64,000 nt of DNA. It comes from Dietzia sp032248695. Its GTDB lineage: Bacteria > Actinomycetota > Actinomycetes > Mycobacteriales > Mycobacteriaceae. Made by a program: the position numbers and the translations under genes. Below are positions 42,750 to 50,711 of this stretch, in pieces (positions within the stretch are counted from its first letter, which is position 1; each line of letters starts with the position of its first letter). The notes beneath the pieces are model-generated. The model saw nothing but the letters and a program-made list of their open reading frames with translations, made no database searches and was not told the origin of the DNA. The DNA lies in the NCBI RefSeq assembly GCF_032248695.1, contig NZ_JAVHXC010000003.1, positions 558,001 through 622,000 on the forward strand, given 5' to 3'.

Positions 42750-45245
42750 TCACAGTCGTGGGTCGATGGGTTCAGATTCCATGGCTAGGACTGCGAAGAC
42801 GCACTGGTGGACTTTCCACAGTGGTTCGCCGGCGGCGGCGCGATGTGCGGCCTCGAGTCCGAGGGCGTATTCACGCAACGCCATGGAGCGTTTCTGGCCC
42901 AGGGCTCGGTTTTTGAGGCCGGCCAGGATGTCGGGGTTGGTGTAGTCGGCGCCGTAGATGATGCGCAGGTACTCGCGCCCCCGAACTTTGAGGCCGGGCT
43001 GGACGAGGCCCTTCTTGCCGCGGGTCAGGTTGGCCAGGGGTTTGACCACCATCCCTTCCCCGCCGGCGCTGGTAAGTTCGTCCCACCACTGGATGCCCGC
43101 GGCACGCGAGTCGTCGCCGGTGGTGGTGACCTCGAGGCGGCGTGTGGTGCGGAACAGGTCCGGGTCGGCCGAGATGAGGCGGTCGGCAAGGTCCAGGTGC
43201 CACCGGTGGTCGCGGGTTTCGTAAGTGCCAGCGGTGCTGGCCACGATCTGGAACGGGGCGATCTGCAGACCAAGCTGGGTGTCGACGGGCTGGATGTAGC
43301 GGCGGTAGGCCTGAACGAACTTCTCGGCGTTGGCGGCTCGGCCGCGCGTGCGGTCGAGTAGGTCACCGACGTCCAGGCCGCGGTGAGCGGCCGATGCGAG
43401 CACGTCCACGGCAGCGGGCAGGGCGGTGGTGGCCGCGGCGCCCACGGCGGCGTACTGGTCGCGGATCATCGGTTCGGCTTTGAGCGTCCACGGCAGGATC
43501 TCGGTGTCCAGTAGGAGCCAGGTCGCGCCGAGGTCTGACCACAACCCGGCGGCGGTCGCGGCGCTGGCGATGCGCTGCAGAACGGCCGCCTGCTGCTCAT
43601 CGGGCAGCAGGGCGCGGCCGGTGCGAGAGTGGATCACCCCGCCGCCCTGGTCGGTCAGATGCACAACAGCGCGCGAACCCATGTGCTTTTCCTGGCACAT
43701 CACCTGGTCGACGCCGTGCTTGGCGAAGTAGTCAAAGGCCTGATCGGGGTGCTCGAGCAGATCGGGGCGGGGGGAGCTGTCCACCGGGGACATGGTCGGC
43801 GGCAGGTAGAGCAGCTGCGCCGGGTCGACCGCGAAGCGACTCATCACCTCCAACGCTCCGGCCGCATTGTCTGCCCGCAGCGACACCCGCCCCATGTGCT
43901 GGGTCTCGATGACTCGCGGTCCAAGGACGTCGGTCAGCTTGAGCGTTGCGGGGTCCCGCTCGGGCGGGGCTGGCGGACGGACCGGTTCGTAGTAGGTGTC
44001 CTGGGCGGGCACCGAGACGACGTCGCGTTCGGGATAGCGCAGTGCGGTCAGGGCCCCGCCGAACACGCACCCGGTGTCCAGGCACATGGTGTTGTTGACC
44101 CACTCGGTCTCGGTGACCGGGGTGTGCCCGTAGAGCACCATGGCCGCACCGCGGTAGTCCTCGGCCCACGGATAGCGCACCGGTAGCCCGAACTCGTCGG
44201 TCTCGCCACTGGTGTCGCCGTACAGGGCGAACGCTCGCACCCGCCCGGATGCCCGGCCGTGGTACTTCTCTTTCAGGCCAGCGTGGGCCACGACGAGGTG
44301 GCCGTCATCGAGGACGTAGTGCGCCACCAGGGAGTCGCAGAACGCCCGCGTCCTGGCGACGAAGCCCTCGTCTTGGTCGGCCAGTTGGTCCAGGGTCTGT
44401 TGCAGACCGTGAGTGGCTTTGACCGATCCTCGGCCCAGCGCCTTGGCGAGTTTGGCTTCGTGGTTGCCCGACACACACAGGGCGTTGCCCGACTCGACCA
44501 TCCCCATCGCCAGCCGCAGCACGCCCGGGGAGTCCGGGCCCCGGTCGACCAGGTCTCCCACGAACACCACGCGCCGCCCATCGGGGTGGCGGGCATCGAC
44601 CGCACGTCCGTGGTCGTCTTCTTCGATCACATACCCCAGCTTGTCGAGCAGCTGCTCCAGTTCCATAAGGCAGCCGTGGACATCACCAATCACGTCGAAC
44701 GGCCCGTGCTCATCGCGGCGGTCATTGAACAACCGCGTCCGCACAATCGACGCCTCGGCCACTGCCTCGACCGAGTCCAAGACGTGGATGGACCGGAACC
44801 CTTCCTTCTTCAGGCCGCGCAGCGAGCGGCGCAGCTGCTCGGCCTGCCGCTTGATCACCCCGGCTCCGAAATCGCGGTCGTCGCGAGCGGCATTGCGCTG
44901 CACCGCGACCGCGGTGGGCAGGTCCAGCACGATCGCCGTGGCCAACACGTCATGCTCACGCGCCAAGGCCACGAGGGATTTGCGGGCGGCCGGCTGCACA
45001 TTCGTCGCATCGATCACCGTCAACCGTCCCCGCGCCAGACGCTTGCCGGCGATGAACTCCAGCACGGCGAACGCATCCACTGTTGCGTCCTGGGCGTTGG
45101 GGTCATCACAGACCATCGCCCGACAGTCATCGCTGGAGATCACCTCGGTGGGGGCGAAATGGGTCGCGGCGAAGGTCGATTTGCCCGACCCACTGGCCCC
45201 GATGAGCAGAACCAGCGACAACTCCGGAATGGACAGCTCACTCAT
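42750..45245 (-). CDS. pnkp: Bacterial polynucleotide kinase-phosphatase-ligase Pnkp (RNA repair)
   Basis: 831 residues with the three-module Pnkp plan. The N-terminal kinase has the P-loop GASGSGKST (16-24), which phosphorylates 5'-OH RNA ends. The central metallophosphatase has GDVHG (187-191), GDLVDRG (230-236) and GNHE (260-263), removing 2',3'-cyclic phosphate. The C-terminal ligase-type adenylyltransferase has KHMG (Lys520 as AMP site). With Hen1 it repairs RNAs cut by ribotoxins and adds 2'-O-methyl protection. It overlaps the hen1 stop by 4 bases (ATGA), the usual operon. The partner nuclease is not identified in the window. Confidence 0.95.
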   Translation of the reverse strand: MSELSIPELSLVLLIGASGSGKSTFAATHFAPTEVISSDDCRAMVCDDPNAQDATVDAFAVLEFIAGKRLARGRLTVIDATNVQPAARKSLVALAREHDVLATAIVLDLPTAVAVQRNAARDDRDFGAGVIKRQAEQLRRSLRGLKKEGFRSIHVLDSVEAVAEASIVRTRLFNDRRDEHGPFDVIGDVHGCLMELEQLLDKLGYVIEEDDHGRAVDARHPDGRRVVFVGDLVDRGPDSPGVLRLAMGMVESGNALCVSGNHEAKLAKALGRGSVKATHGLQQTLDQLADQDEGFVARTRAFCDSLVAHYVLDDGHLVVAHAGLKEKYHGRASGRVRAFALYGDTSGETDEFGLPVRYPWAEDYRGAAMVLYGHTPVTETEWVNNTMCLDTGCVFGGALTALRYPERDVVSVPAQDTYYEPVRPPAPPERDPATLKLTDVLGPRVIETQHMGRVSLRADNAAGALEVMSRFAVDPAQLLYLPPTMSPVDSSPRPDLLEHPDQAFDYFAKHGVDQVMCQEKHMGSRAVVHLTDQGGGVIHSRTGRALLPDEQQAAVLQRIASAATAAGLWSDLGATWLLLDTEILPWTLKAEPMIRDQYAAVGAAATTALPAAVDVLASAAHRGLDVGDLLDRTRGRAANAEKFVQAYRRYIQPVDTQLGLQIAPFQIVASTAGTYETRDHRWHLDLADRLISADPDLFRTTRRLEVTTTGDDSRAAGIQWWDELTSAGGEGMVVKPLANLTRGKKGLVQPGLKVRGREYLRIIYGADYTNPDILAGLKNRALGQKRSMALREYALGLEAAHRAAAGEPLWKVHQCVFAVLAMESEPIDPRL

Positions 45246-46654
45246 GCGGGCACCTCCACAGGGGCGGACAGACTGAACACGGCCATCTGCGTCGGCGGAC
45301 CGACCTGCGGATCGTCGTCGCCCACGGGACGGAAGTCCACCTGGTAGCCGTGCATGGTGGCCACCGCGGTGGCCCACTGTCGGAACTGCTCGCGGGTCCA
45401 CTCGAACCGATGATCCGGATGCCGAAACCCTCCTGAGGCCAGCGCGGGGTAGTGCACGTTGTACTCCCTGTTGGGCGTGGTGATCACCACGTGCCGGGGA
45501 CGCATCGCCCCGAACACGTTTCTGGTCACCGCTGGCAGGCGGTCGGGGTCGACGTGCTCGATCACTTCCATCAGGATCGCCAGATCCAGATCGATCAGGC
45601 GCTCGTCCTCGTACAGCAGCGAGGACAGCAGCAACGTCAGACGCTCGGCTTGCCGCTCGGTCATCGACTCCACGTGCAGCCGCGTGGCCGCCTTAGACAG
45701 CGCGACATCGGAGACCTCGGTACCGATCACCCGCGCCACGCCCTGCACCTTGAGCAGACCGCTCAGCAGAGCGCCGGACCCGCACCCCAGATCCGCGATC
45801 GATGCAGGCGATAGGTCGCGGACCACCTCCAGCACCGCCTCGTGGCGCAGTCGCACCAGCGGCCGCGGGGCGCTGGCCCCGTCATCGTCGTCGACGGGCG
45901 GTTGTGCGTGGACGTCCAGTTCGGCCAGTCGGGTCAGGGCACTGTCGCGAAGATCGCGCTGACCGGCCAGGAAACGATGCGCGATCACCTCACGCTCGGG
46001 ATGCGACGATAGCCAGCCCGAGCCGGCGCGCATCAACTTGTCGATTTCGTCCTGACCGACCCAGTAGTGCTTGGCCTCGTCGAGTACCGGCAGCAACACG
46101 TACAAGTGACTGAGGGCCTGGGCCAGGCGCACCGTCCCGGTCAGCGTCACCGACACCATTGGTGCCTGGCCCCACTGGGGCCTGGTGGCATCGAACGCGA
46201 TCGGCGTGGCCTGCACGTCCCATCCCAGCGGCGTGAACAGTCTGCGGACCAGATCCGCCTCCCCGGGCACCGCCGGCAGGAACAGTGTCAGGTCCAGAGC
46301 AGTGTCGACGAGATCCTCATGGCCGGTGCACTGACCATTCAGGGCGGAGCGGAACACTCTGCCCACCGCCACCGACAGCAGGGACGACGCGACGTATGGG
46401 CGATCGTTGACGTAATGCCCCAGAGCGAAGGCGTCGCTGCGGCCCGAGCGCCCTCGTACCAAGGCCACCGGATCCACCTCCAGCACCACCGCCGCAGTAC
46501 ACGTCTCGGCTGAGCTCTCGGGGTAGAACACATGCGCCGTGCCCCCGTACACCTTGAACGACTGCACCCGCTCGGGATGCTTATGCAGCAAGATCCCCAG
46601 ATCACTCGGCGTCGGCAGCGCCTGCGAACGGCGGGCAGTGATCGTCAACAACAT
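45242..46654 (-). CDS. hen1: 3'-terminal RNA ribose 2'-O-methyltransferase Hen1
   Basis: 470 residues. The N-terminal half starts MLLTITARRS and carries LGILLHKHPERVQSF and HVFYPESS, the bacterial-Hen1-specific N-terminal domain that activates Pnkp's ligase. The C-terminal methyltransferase has the SAM motif ADLGCGSGALLSGLL (288-301) and the metal site in LMEVIEHVD (Glu363, Glu366, His367) with His415 in RHPDHRFEW. It methylates the ribose 2'-OH at an RNA 3' end before Pnkp seals the break, preventing a repeat cut at the same site. The ATG at 46654 is chosen by the conserved start. No strong binding site precedes it. Confidence 0.95.
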   Translation of the reverse strand: MLLTITARRSQALPTPSDLGILLHKHPERVQSFKVYGGTAHVFYPESSAETCTAAVVLEVDPVALVRGRSGRSDAFALGHYVNDRPYVASSLLSVAVGRVFRSALNGQCTGHEDLVDTALDLTLFLPAVPGEADLVRRLFTPLGWDVQATPIAFDATRPQWGQAPMVSVTLTGTVRLAQALSHLYVLLPVLDEAKHYWVGQDEIDKLMRAGSGWLSSHPEREVIAHRFLAGQRDLRDSALTRLAELDVHAQPPVDDDDGASAPRPLVRLRHEAVLEVVRDLSPASIADLGCGSGALLSGLLKVQGVARVIGTEVSDVALSKAATRLHVESMTERQAERLTLLLSSLLYEDERLIDLDLAILMEVIEHVDPDRLPAVTRNVFGAMRPRHVVITTPNREYNVHYPALASGGFRHPDHRFEWTREQFRQWATAVATMHGYQVDFRPVGDDDPQVGPPTQMAVFSLSAPVEVPA

Positions 46655-46756
46655 GCAGGCCAGTCTGCCCCACCAACTCACGCGAGCAGGCACGACGGGC
46701 AATCGAGGGCCTCACGGTATTGCCAGCAGGAGCGCCGCCGGCTGCCTCGTGGGCGC

Positions 46757-46762
46757 TACCGT
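46757..46762 (+). promoter_or_regulatory. -10 box for the gene at 46770 (leaderless type)
   Basis: TACCGT ends 7 bases before the ATG at 46770, in the space between divergent hen1 and this gene. Confidence 0.45.
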
Positions 46763-46769
46763 CACTGCC

Positions 46770-47120
46770 ATGGTGTGGGTATGGACGTTCGCGGTGTTGA
46801 TGGTCGTGTTGGTCGGCGCTGCGGTGTTGCCCCGGCGCTCCGGGATCCGTCGCGAGGGCTTTCCGTGGTTCTGGTTGGCCTTCCCGACAGCGGCCCTGCT
46901 GGTGGCCGCGTCGGTCAGCATTTGGGTTCCCGGGATCAGCGCGACTGGGGGTTGGACGATGTACATGCCACTCGCGGATCGAAGCGGTGGCGTCCAGTTC
47001 CTCAGCAATGAGCAGTTCTGGCAGCTGCAAGCGTTCCTGCTCGGACGGTGGATATTGCCCGCAAGTGCCCTGATCGCTGTCGGATTGTCGGTGTGGTCCT
47101 GGAGACGCGGCCGATACTGA
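46770..47120 (+). CDS. Small three-helix membrane protein (paralogue A of a pair)
   Basis: 116 residues beginning MVWVWTFAVLMVVLVGAAVLP. Helices are near 1-20, 30-52 (FPWFWLAFPTAALLVAASVSIWV) and 90-110 (RWILPASALIAVGLSVWSWRRGR). It shares the start MVW, the FPWFW motif and the IGLSVW/IGLSIW-WRR end with the protein at 49504, so the two are paralogues. An outside loop of about 35 residues lies between helices 2 and 3. It is divergent from hen1. No family recognised. Confidence 0.65.
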   Translation: MVWVWTFAVLMVVLVGAAVLPRRSGIRREGFPWFWLAFPTAALLVAASVSIWVPGISATGGWTMYMPLADRSGGVQFLSNEQFWQLQAFLLGRWILPASALIAVGLSVWSWRRGRY

Positions 47121-47136
47121 GCCCGGCGCGACCCCA

Positions 47137-47742
47137 TCACCGGGCGACGTCGACGACTGGCCGAGCACGGTCGGTCAGGAGGGTGGCTGCGGCCAGCAGG
47201 TAGCCGGCGAGGGCGATCATGACTGGGGCCAATAGGTAGACGCCGGGCGCGCACGCGATGACAAGCACAGCAGTCATCACGCAGGCGGACTTGGCGGCAA
47301 TGGTGTTCCTGCGAGCAACGAGGACGAGCGCAAGCCCCGCTGCGGTGATCGTGATGCTTGCCCACCCGGCGAGCGGGGAGTGCTTCGCGAAAGTCACGGG
47401 GATGGAGAAGCCTCCCTGGGCGATGAGCAGGGCCCCGACCACAGTCATCACCAGTGCGGCGGCCCGGGTGCGCTCGCTCGCGGTGTCGTGGTGAAACTCG
47501 GATGCGGTGGTGATCATCAGCGCGACCACACACGTCAGGGCCACCACGCTCATCGCCGGGATCACGTAACCGAGGCCGTCCGGGCAGCTCCACACCTGTT
47601 GCCCGTCGATTCTGTTGCGGGTACAGCCGTAGTGGGTGGCTTGGGCCAGCTGCATGGCGCCGACCGCCAGGAACGCTCCCACGCAGCAGCCGCCGATGGC
47701 CGCGACGAATGAGGCGTAAGCAATCCGCGCACCAACTCCCAT
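47137..47742 (-). CDS. Unrecognised polytopic membrane protein
   Basis: 201 residues. About five or six hydrophobic segments: AYASFVAAIGGCCVGAFLAVGAM, YVIPAMSVVALTCVVALMITTA, AAALVMTVVGALLIAQGGF, WASITITAAGLALVLVA and a final long one through VMTAVLVIACAPGVYLLAPVMIALAGYLLAAATLL. An external loop holds two cysteines (YGCTRNR, WSCPDG), possibly a disulfide. No transport or enzymatic motif. The ATG at 47742 is supported by a -10 box 6 bases upstream. It is convergent with the gene at 46770 (16 bp). Function unknown. Confidence 0.65.
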   Translation of the reverse strand: MGVGARIAYASFVAAIGGCCVGAFLAVGAMQLAQATHYGCTRNRIDGQQVWSCPDGLGYVIPAMSVVALTCVVALMITTASEFHHDTASERTRAAALVMTVVGALLIAQGGFSIPVTFAKHSPLAGWASITITAAGLALVLVARRNTIAAKSACVMTAVLVIACAPGVYLLAPVMIALAGYLLAAATLLTDRARPVVDVAR

Positions 47743-47748
47743 GGCCAC

Positions 47749-47754
47749 ACCGTA
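47749..47754 (-). promoter_or_regulatory. -10 box for the gene at 47742 (leaderless type)
   Basis: On the minus strand TACGGT ends 6 bases before the ATG at 47742. Confidence 0.48.
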
Positions 47755-47807
47755 GTGCGGCTTGGCTGTCTTGAAGCGGGCCCCGATGTGATGCCGGCGG
47801 CCGGGGC

Positions 47808-48428
47808 CTATCCGGAGGAGGCCGGGTTGTCTGGCGGCCTGCCGTAACGAGACCGAATGTAGTGGGTGATGTGTCCGGCGAGGGCCAGGGCCGCCAGGAC
47901 GAGTTGGACGCGGCGATCGGCGAGCCACGTCAGCGGCCATTCAAGTGCCCCTAGGGCCCAGGAGGTGGGGGTGTGGCGCGGCGAGGTCGGGTCGCCGTGA
48001 AGGCTGTGGGCGAGGTCGCTGGTGCTGGCCGACTGTCCGTCCCGAAAGGTGGAAAGCGCGTAGCCGCACATGTCGGCCTCCGCGGCTGCGATCGGCCAGA
48101 GGCGGTCAGTGCCGAGGAAGAGTCTGGACTGCCCACGTTCCGGGCGGCCGGGAGAGCAGGAGTTGCCTGAATCGGGCGAGGTGACCAGCACTCGCGAGGC
48201 CACGTTTCCGGCGTAGACCTCATCGACCTGGTATTCGCTGACACCGGGGAAGGTCCGCGCCAACGTGCCCGTGAAAACAACGTCGTAGCGGGACAGGCGC
48301 TCCAGTGCACCCTGACGGTTCTCCGGCAACGCGCAGCTACATGCCGCCGCGGTACCGGCCCCGCCGAATAAGAGCGCCACAGCCAGGGCGATCAGCGTCA
48401 CGACCTTCCACGGCCCAGTCACAGGCAT
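47808..48428 (-). CDS. Membrane-anchored TIMP/NTR-like secreted protein (paralogue B)
   Basis: 206 residues. The signal peptide WKVVTLIALAVALLFGGAGTAAA is followed by CSCALPENRQGALERLSRYDVVFTGTLARTF, the same CSCA start and DVVFTGT strand as the protein at 42124. Later cysteines (NSCSPG, DMCGYA) and a C-terminal hydrophobic helix (VQLVLAALALAGHI) complete the plan. The two proteins share topology and order of motifs but are divergent in sequence, so duplication is old or the family came in more than once. The frame stays open far upstream, but the signal peptide fixes the start at 48428. Function unknown. Confidence 0.75.
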   Translation of the reverse strand: MPVTGPWKVVTLIALAVALLFGGAGTAAACSCALPENRQGALERLSRYDVVFTGTLARTFPGVSEYQVDEVYAGNVASRVLVTSPDSGNSCSPGRPERGQSRLFLGTDRLWPIAAAEADMCGYALSTFRDGQSASTSDLAHSLHGDPTSPRHTPTSWALGALEWPLTWLADRRVQLVLAALALAGHITHYIRSRYGRPPDNPASSG

Positions 48429-48477
48429 CCTGGGAGAACCAGCGGGAGAACTCGCCGCAACGTTGGGGGCCGGGCTC

Positions 48478-48708
48478 TTATCCCTTTGATGAGCGCGGAT
48501 CATTGCCTGGGGCGATGGTGTCCTGTGCCCTGGTCTGTCCGTTCTTGCCCCGCACCTGTAATTCGCCACCGCCATCGTTGGCAAGGATCTCGCGAGCCCG
48601 GTCAACGCCATCTGACTGTCGGGGTGTGACTGCGCTCGCTCGGTCGGCCCCCGGTTTGCGTACCTCCCAGTTTCCGTCGTCACGCTGAACGACTCGTTTG
48701 TTGACCAT
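48478..48708 (-). CDS. DUF2188-like small protein
   Basis: 76 residues. VQRDDGNWEVRKPGADRASAVTPRQSDGVDRAREILANDGGGELQVRGKNGQ, seen in pieces, fits the DUF2188 pattern: a three-stranded sheet with W in the second strand, a helix of the AI-x-AREIL type and a final GGEL-V-H/RGKNG strand. This fold resembles a double-psi or dsRBD-like mini-domain of unknown role. The ATG at 48708 follows GGGAA. No signal or membrane segment. Common as accessory genes in actinobacteria. Confidence 0.78.
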   Translation of the reverse strand: MVNKRVVQRDDGNWEVRKPGADRASAVTPRQSDGVDRAREILANDGGGELQVRGKNGQTRAQDTIAPGNDPRSSKG

Positions 48709-48827
48709 GCCGAGTTCCCATCGTCGCCGACTGTTGATGTGAGCGTAGAGCGGAAGCGGAAGCGCTGGGGCGCCAAGTGGGCTTGGGCGTTCTGTCTTTG
48801 TCGTAGGTCCGTGCAAGTCTTCGCGGT

Positions 48828-49061
48828 GTGACTGATATCGGTGTGCTGAGGATCGGTGAGCGTCTGATTTCGCGACGCTGGAGGAAAGTCATCAGCGCGG
48901 CGGTTATCGCTGTGTTCGTGCTTCATCCTGCGATGGGGCAACGAGCGGCCTTGTGGGCTGGGGACCAGTACGCTCAACGACTTTCGCGAATGGTGGAAGA
49001 TGCAGGATTGCTGGACTTCGGCACGATGCCGCCCCAGACTCCGGTGTCTGATGGAGCCTGA
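48828..49061 (+). CDS. Small hypothetical protein with one possible membrane helix
   Basis: 77 residues starting with GTG. A basic N terminus (RIGERLISRRWRK) precedes a hydrophobic stretch VISAAVIAVFVLHPAMG (about 21-37), then a polar C-terminal half. This could be a signal anchor. No binding site or -10 box is convincing, and no family is recognised. It is flanked on the right by a hairpin terminator shared with the convergent gene at 49136. Gene status uncertain. Confidence 0.4.
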   Translation: MTDIGVLRIGERLISRRWRKVISAAVIAVFVLHPAMGQRAALWAGDQYAQRLSRMVEDAGLLDFGTMPPQTPVSDGA

Positions 49062-49092
49062 CTGGTCATAACGTCTGATTACCGGACCGCTG

Positions 49093-49110
49093 GGGAACGG
49101 CTGCGTTCCC
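49093..49110. terminator. Short hairpin between convergent genes
   Basis: GGGAACG at 49093-49099 pairs with CGTTCCC at 49104-49110 around a 4-base loop. It lies between genes ending at 49061 and 49136. The stem is short (7 bp) and no T run follows. Confidence 0.5.
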
Positions 49111-49135
49111 GTCGGGCCGGGGGGCACTCCGCTGG

Positions 49136-49408
49136 TCAGGTAGGGCGCGAATCTGTGGTGCTCGCGTGGCGTCGGTGCGGACCCAGCAGCGCGTAGAGCA
49201 CTGCGCCCAGAAGTGGTAACGCGACGATAGGGAGCGCCCATGCCCAATCTGACGAGCTGCGCCGACGCCTGGCCAGGTGGGCAATCGCGACGACATCGAG
49301 GACGAGCACCAGGAGCACCGTGGCCGTAAAGATGATGTCGTAGGCAACTGGAACAGTCTTCTCCACGTCCGGTTGGGCGAGGGCGCTGGAGTGCGCGATC
49401 GTGAACAA
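49136..49408 (-). CDS. PLDc_N-like two-helix membrane protein
   Basis: 90 residues from a TTG start at 49408 preceded by GGAGAA. Two helices: IIFTATVLLVLVLDVVAIAHLA and DWAWALPIVALPLLGAVLYALLGPHRR. The second ends in the PLDc_N/cardiolipin-synthase N-terminal signature (P-LG---Y---G). Such stand-alone proteins are common in actinobacteria and have no proven role. The central SSSDW loop also fits. It sits in a series of small membrane-protein genes at the right end of the island. Confidence 0.7.
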   Translation of the reverse strand: MFTIAHSSALAQPDVEKTVPVAYDIIFTATVLLVLVLDVVAIAHLARRRRSSSDWAWALPIVALPLLGAVLYALLGPHRRHASTTDSRPT

Positions 49409-49503
49409 GGGCGTTCTCCAATTTCGTTGCGGTGGCGGGTGCGGTTCGGGCGTGGCCGGTGGTCGCCGCGGTCGGCACGCCAGCGACCGCGATCGGCGCA
49501 GTC

Positions 49504-49878
49504 CTACTTCGAGCCAGTGGCGTTGTTCGTGTGTCTATGGCGACGGCGCCATGTCCAGATAGATAGTCCAATGCCGACTACGGACAGTATCGGCAGGGAC
49601 CACAGTGCTCGACGGCGTAAGAGGATCTGGTCGACCCGATCATTCGGCAGCGCGAGCGGTGCCGGTTCATACCCTGCGATGTAGATCGTCGACTGAAAGT
49701 CCTGGGGCAGTGCGGTGCCGAGCAGGCCCACGCTCGCAGCGATAGAGAAACAGGTGGCCGGGAAGACGACCCAAAACCAGGGAAATCCGAGCTCGGTGTC
49801 TGGGGCCGACTGTCGTGGCAGGGTCACCGCCGCCACGAGCAGCACGGTGAGTAGCGCAAGAACCATGAGCCAGACCAT
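49504..49878 (-). CDS. Small three-helix membrane protein (paralogue B of a pair)
   Basis: 124 residues. MVWLMVLALLTVLLVAAVTLPRQS, then GFPWFWVVFPATCFSIAASVGLLG, an external loop of about 40 residues and LWSLPILSVVGIGLSIWTWRRRHR. This parallels the protein at 46770 in order, in FPWFW and in the Trp-Arg-rich end, so the genes are paralogues within 3 kb. A -10 box ends 7 bases before the ATG at 49878. It is divergent from the gene at 49968, with both promoters in the 89-bp gap. Function unknown. Confidence 0.68.
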   Translation of the reverse strand: MVWLMVLALLTVLLVAAVTLPRQSAPDTELGFPWFWVVFPATCFSIAASVGLLGTALPQDFQSTIYIAGYEPAPLALPNDRVDQILLRRRALWSLPILSVVGIGLSIWTWRRRHRHTNNATGSK

Positions 49879-49885
49879 GAGCGTG

Positions 49886-49891
49886 AGCCTA
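49886..49891 (-). promoter_or_regulatory. -10 box for the gene at 49878 (leaderless type)
   Basis: On the minus strand TAGGCT ends 7 bases before the ATG at 49878. Confidence 0.45.
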
Positions 49892-49955
49892 GGACGACGC
49901 GGAAGGCGAAAGGCAGAGTTGGCGCAGCGCAGCACCGGGTGGTGGCCCGGCCCTC

Positions 49956-49961
49956 TACGCT
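49956..49961 (+). promoter_or_regulatory. -10 box for the gene at 49968 (leaderless type)
   Basis: TACGCT ends 6 bases before the ATG at 49968. The same hexamer and spacing occur before the gene at 41226 and the recombinase gene. Confidence 0.5.
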
Positions 49962-49967
49962 GCACTC

Positions 49968-50624
49968 ATGGTCGCTGCCTTCTCGTCCGGCACGGGTAGT
50001 CGCAGAGCTCGTATTGCTTTGGGTCTCGTTCGGGCGGTCAGCATCTTCGCTGCGGCAGTCGTGGTGGTGGTTGTCGCAGCGCTCAGTTTGCTCGCTGTCG
50101 ATTGGGCGCCATTCGTCGATGGCAACGTGGGCGACGGGGACCGTCTTCTTGGTGGGGTGCTCGCCAGCTGGGCGCTGATGATCGCGGGCCTGGCGTGGCT
50201 GATCGCGGTGCTGGTGGCGTGGCGATTCCGGCAGCTACGAACGTGGTGGCTCGGGGCCCCTCCGGCCCTTTTCGTGGCTGGTGTGGCCGTGGCGCTGGCG
50301 ATTGGAGCAGCGGTCCCAAAAGGGCTCGATTCCTCTCGCTCAGAGATGGAGAATGCTGTTGCGCAGGCTCGCTCCCATCCGCCGGGTTGGTCGGAGCTCT
50401 ACGGCTTCGACACCCCACGGCAAGTAGGGCACGTGGAGGTCTGGAAGCTCAGCCACCGAGAGGACGGGGTGGTCGTGGTCAGCGATGCCGACTTCGTCTT
50501 CGGATTTCACATGCGCGGGTGGGCACATTCCCTACAGGGGCCTCCCACGTTCGAACCTGGAGTAAAAGAACTGCAGGTAGAGCACCTCGGAGGGCCGTGG
50601 TACTCCTACAGCTACGTGCTGTAG
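49968..50624 (+). CDS. Unrecognised membrane protein with soluble C-terminal domain
   Basis: 218 residues. Three hydrophobic segments: LVRAVSIFAAAVVVVVVAALSLLAV (about 20-44), LGGVLASWALMIAGLAWLIAVLVAW (about 61-85) and PPALFVAGVAVALAIGAAV (about 97-115). A C-terminal domain of about 100 residues follows, beta-rich and aromatic (YGFDTPRQVGHVEVWKLSHREDGVVVVSDADFVFGFHMRGWAHSL). Topology suggests the domain is outside. No family recognised. It is the last gene of the island before the dif-like site, 88 bp away. Confidence 0.65.
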   Translation: MVAAFSSGTGSRRARIALGLVRAVSIFAAAVVVVVVAALSLLAVDWAPFVDGNVGDGDRLLGGVLASWALMIAGLAWLIAVLVAWRFRQLRTWWLGAPPALFVAGVAVALAIGAAVPKGLDSSRSEMENAVAQARSHPPGWSELYGFDTPRQVGHVEVWKLSHREDGVVVVSDADFVFGFHMRGWAHSLQGPPTFEPGVKELQVEHLGGPWYSYSYVL

Positions 50625-50711
50625 CCGCCGTCCGGAGCGGGCCGAACGAAATTCGTGCCAGTTCGCGGACGAGAGGAGTGGCGACCTTCCAGACGTGACT
50701 CAGCCTGGTCG

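Noticed and set aside
48429..49571. Upstream extension of the TIMP-like protein to a 587-residue protein
   Set aside because: The signal peptide starts at 48428, and the extension runs across several other small genes with no coherent features.
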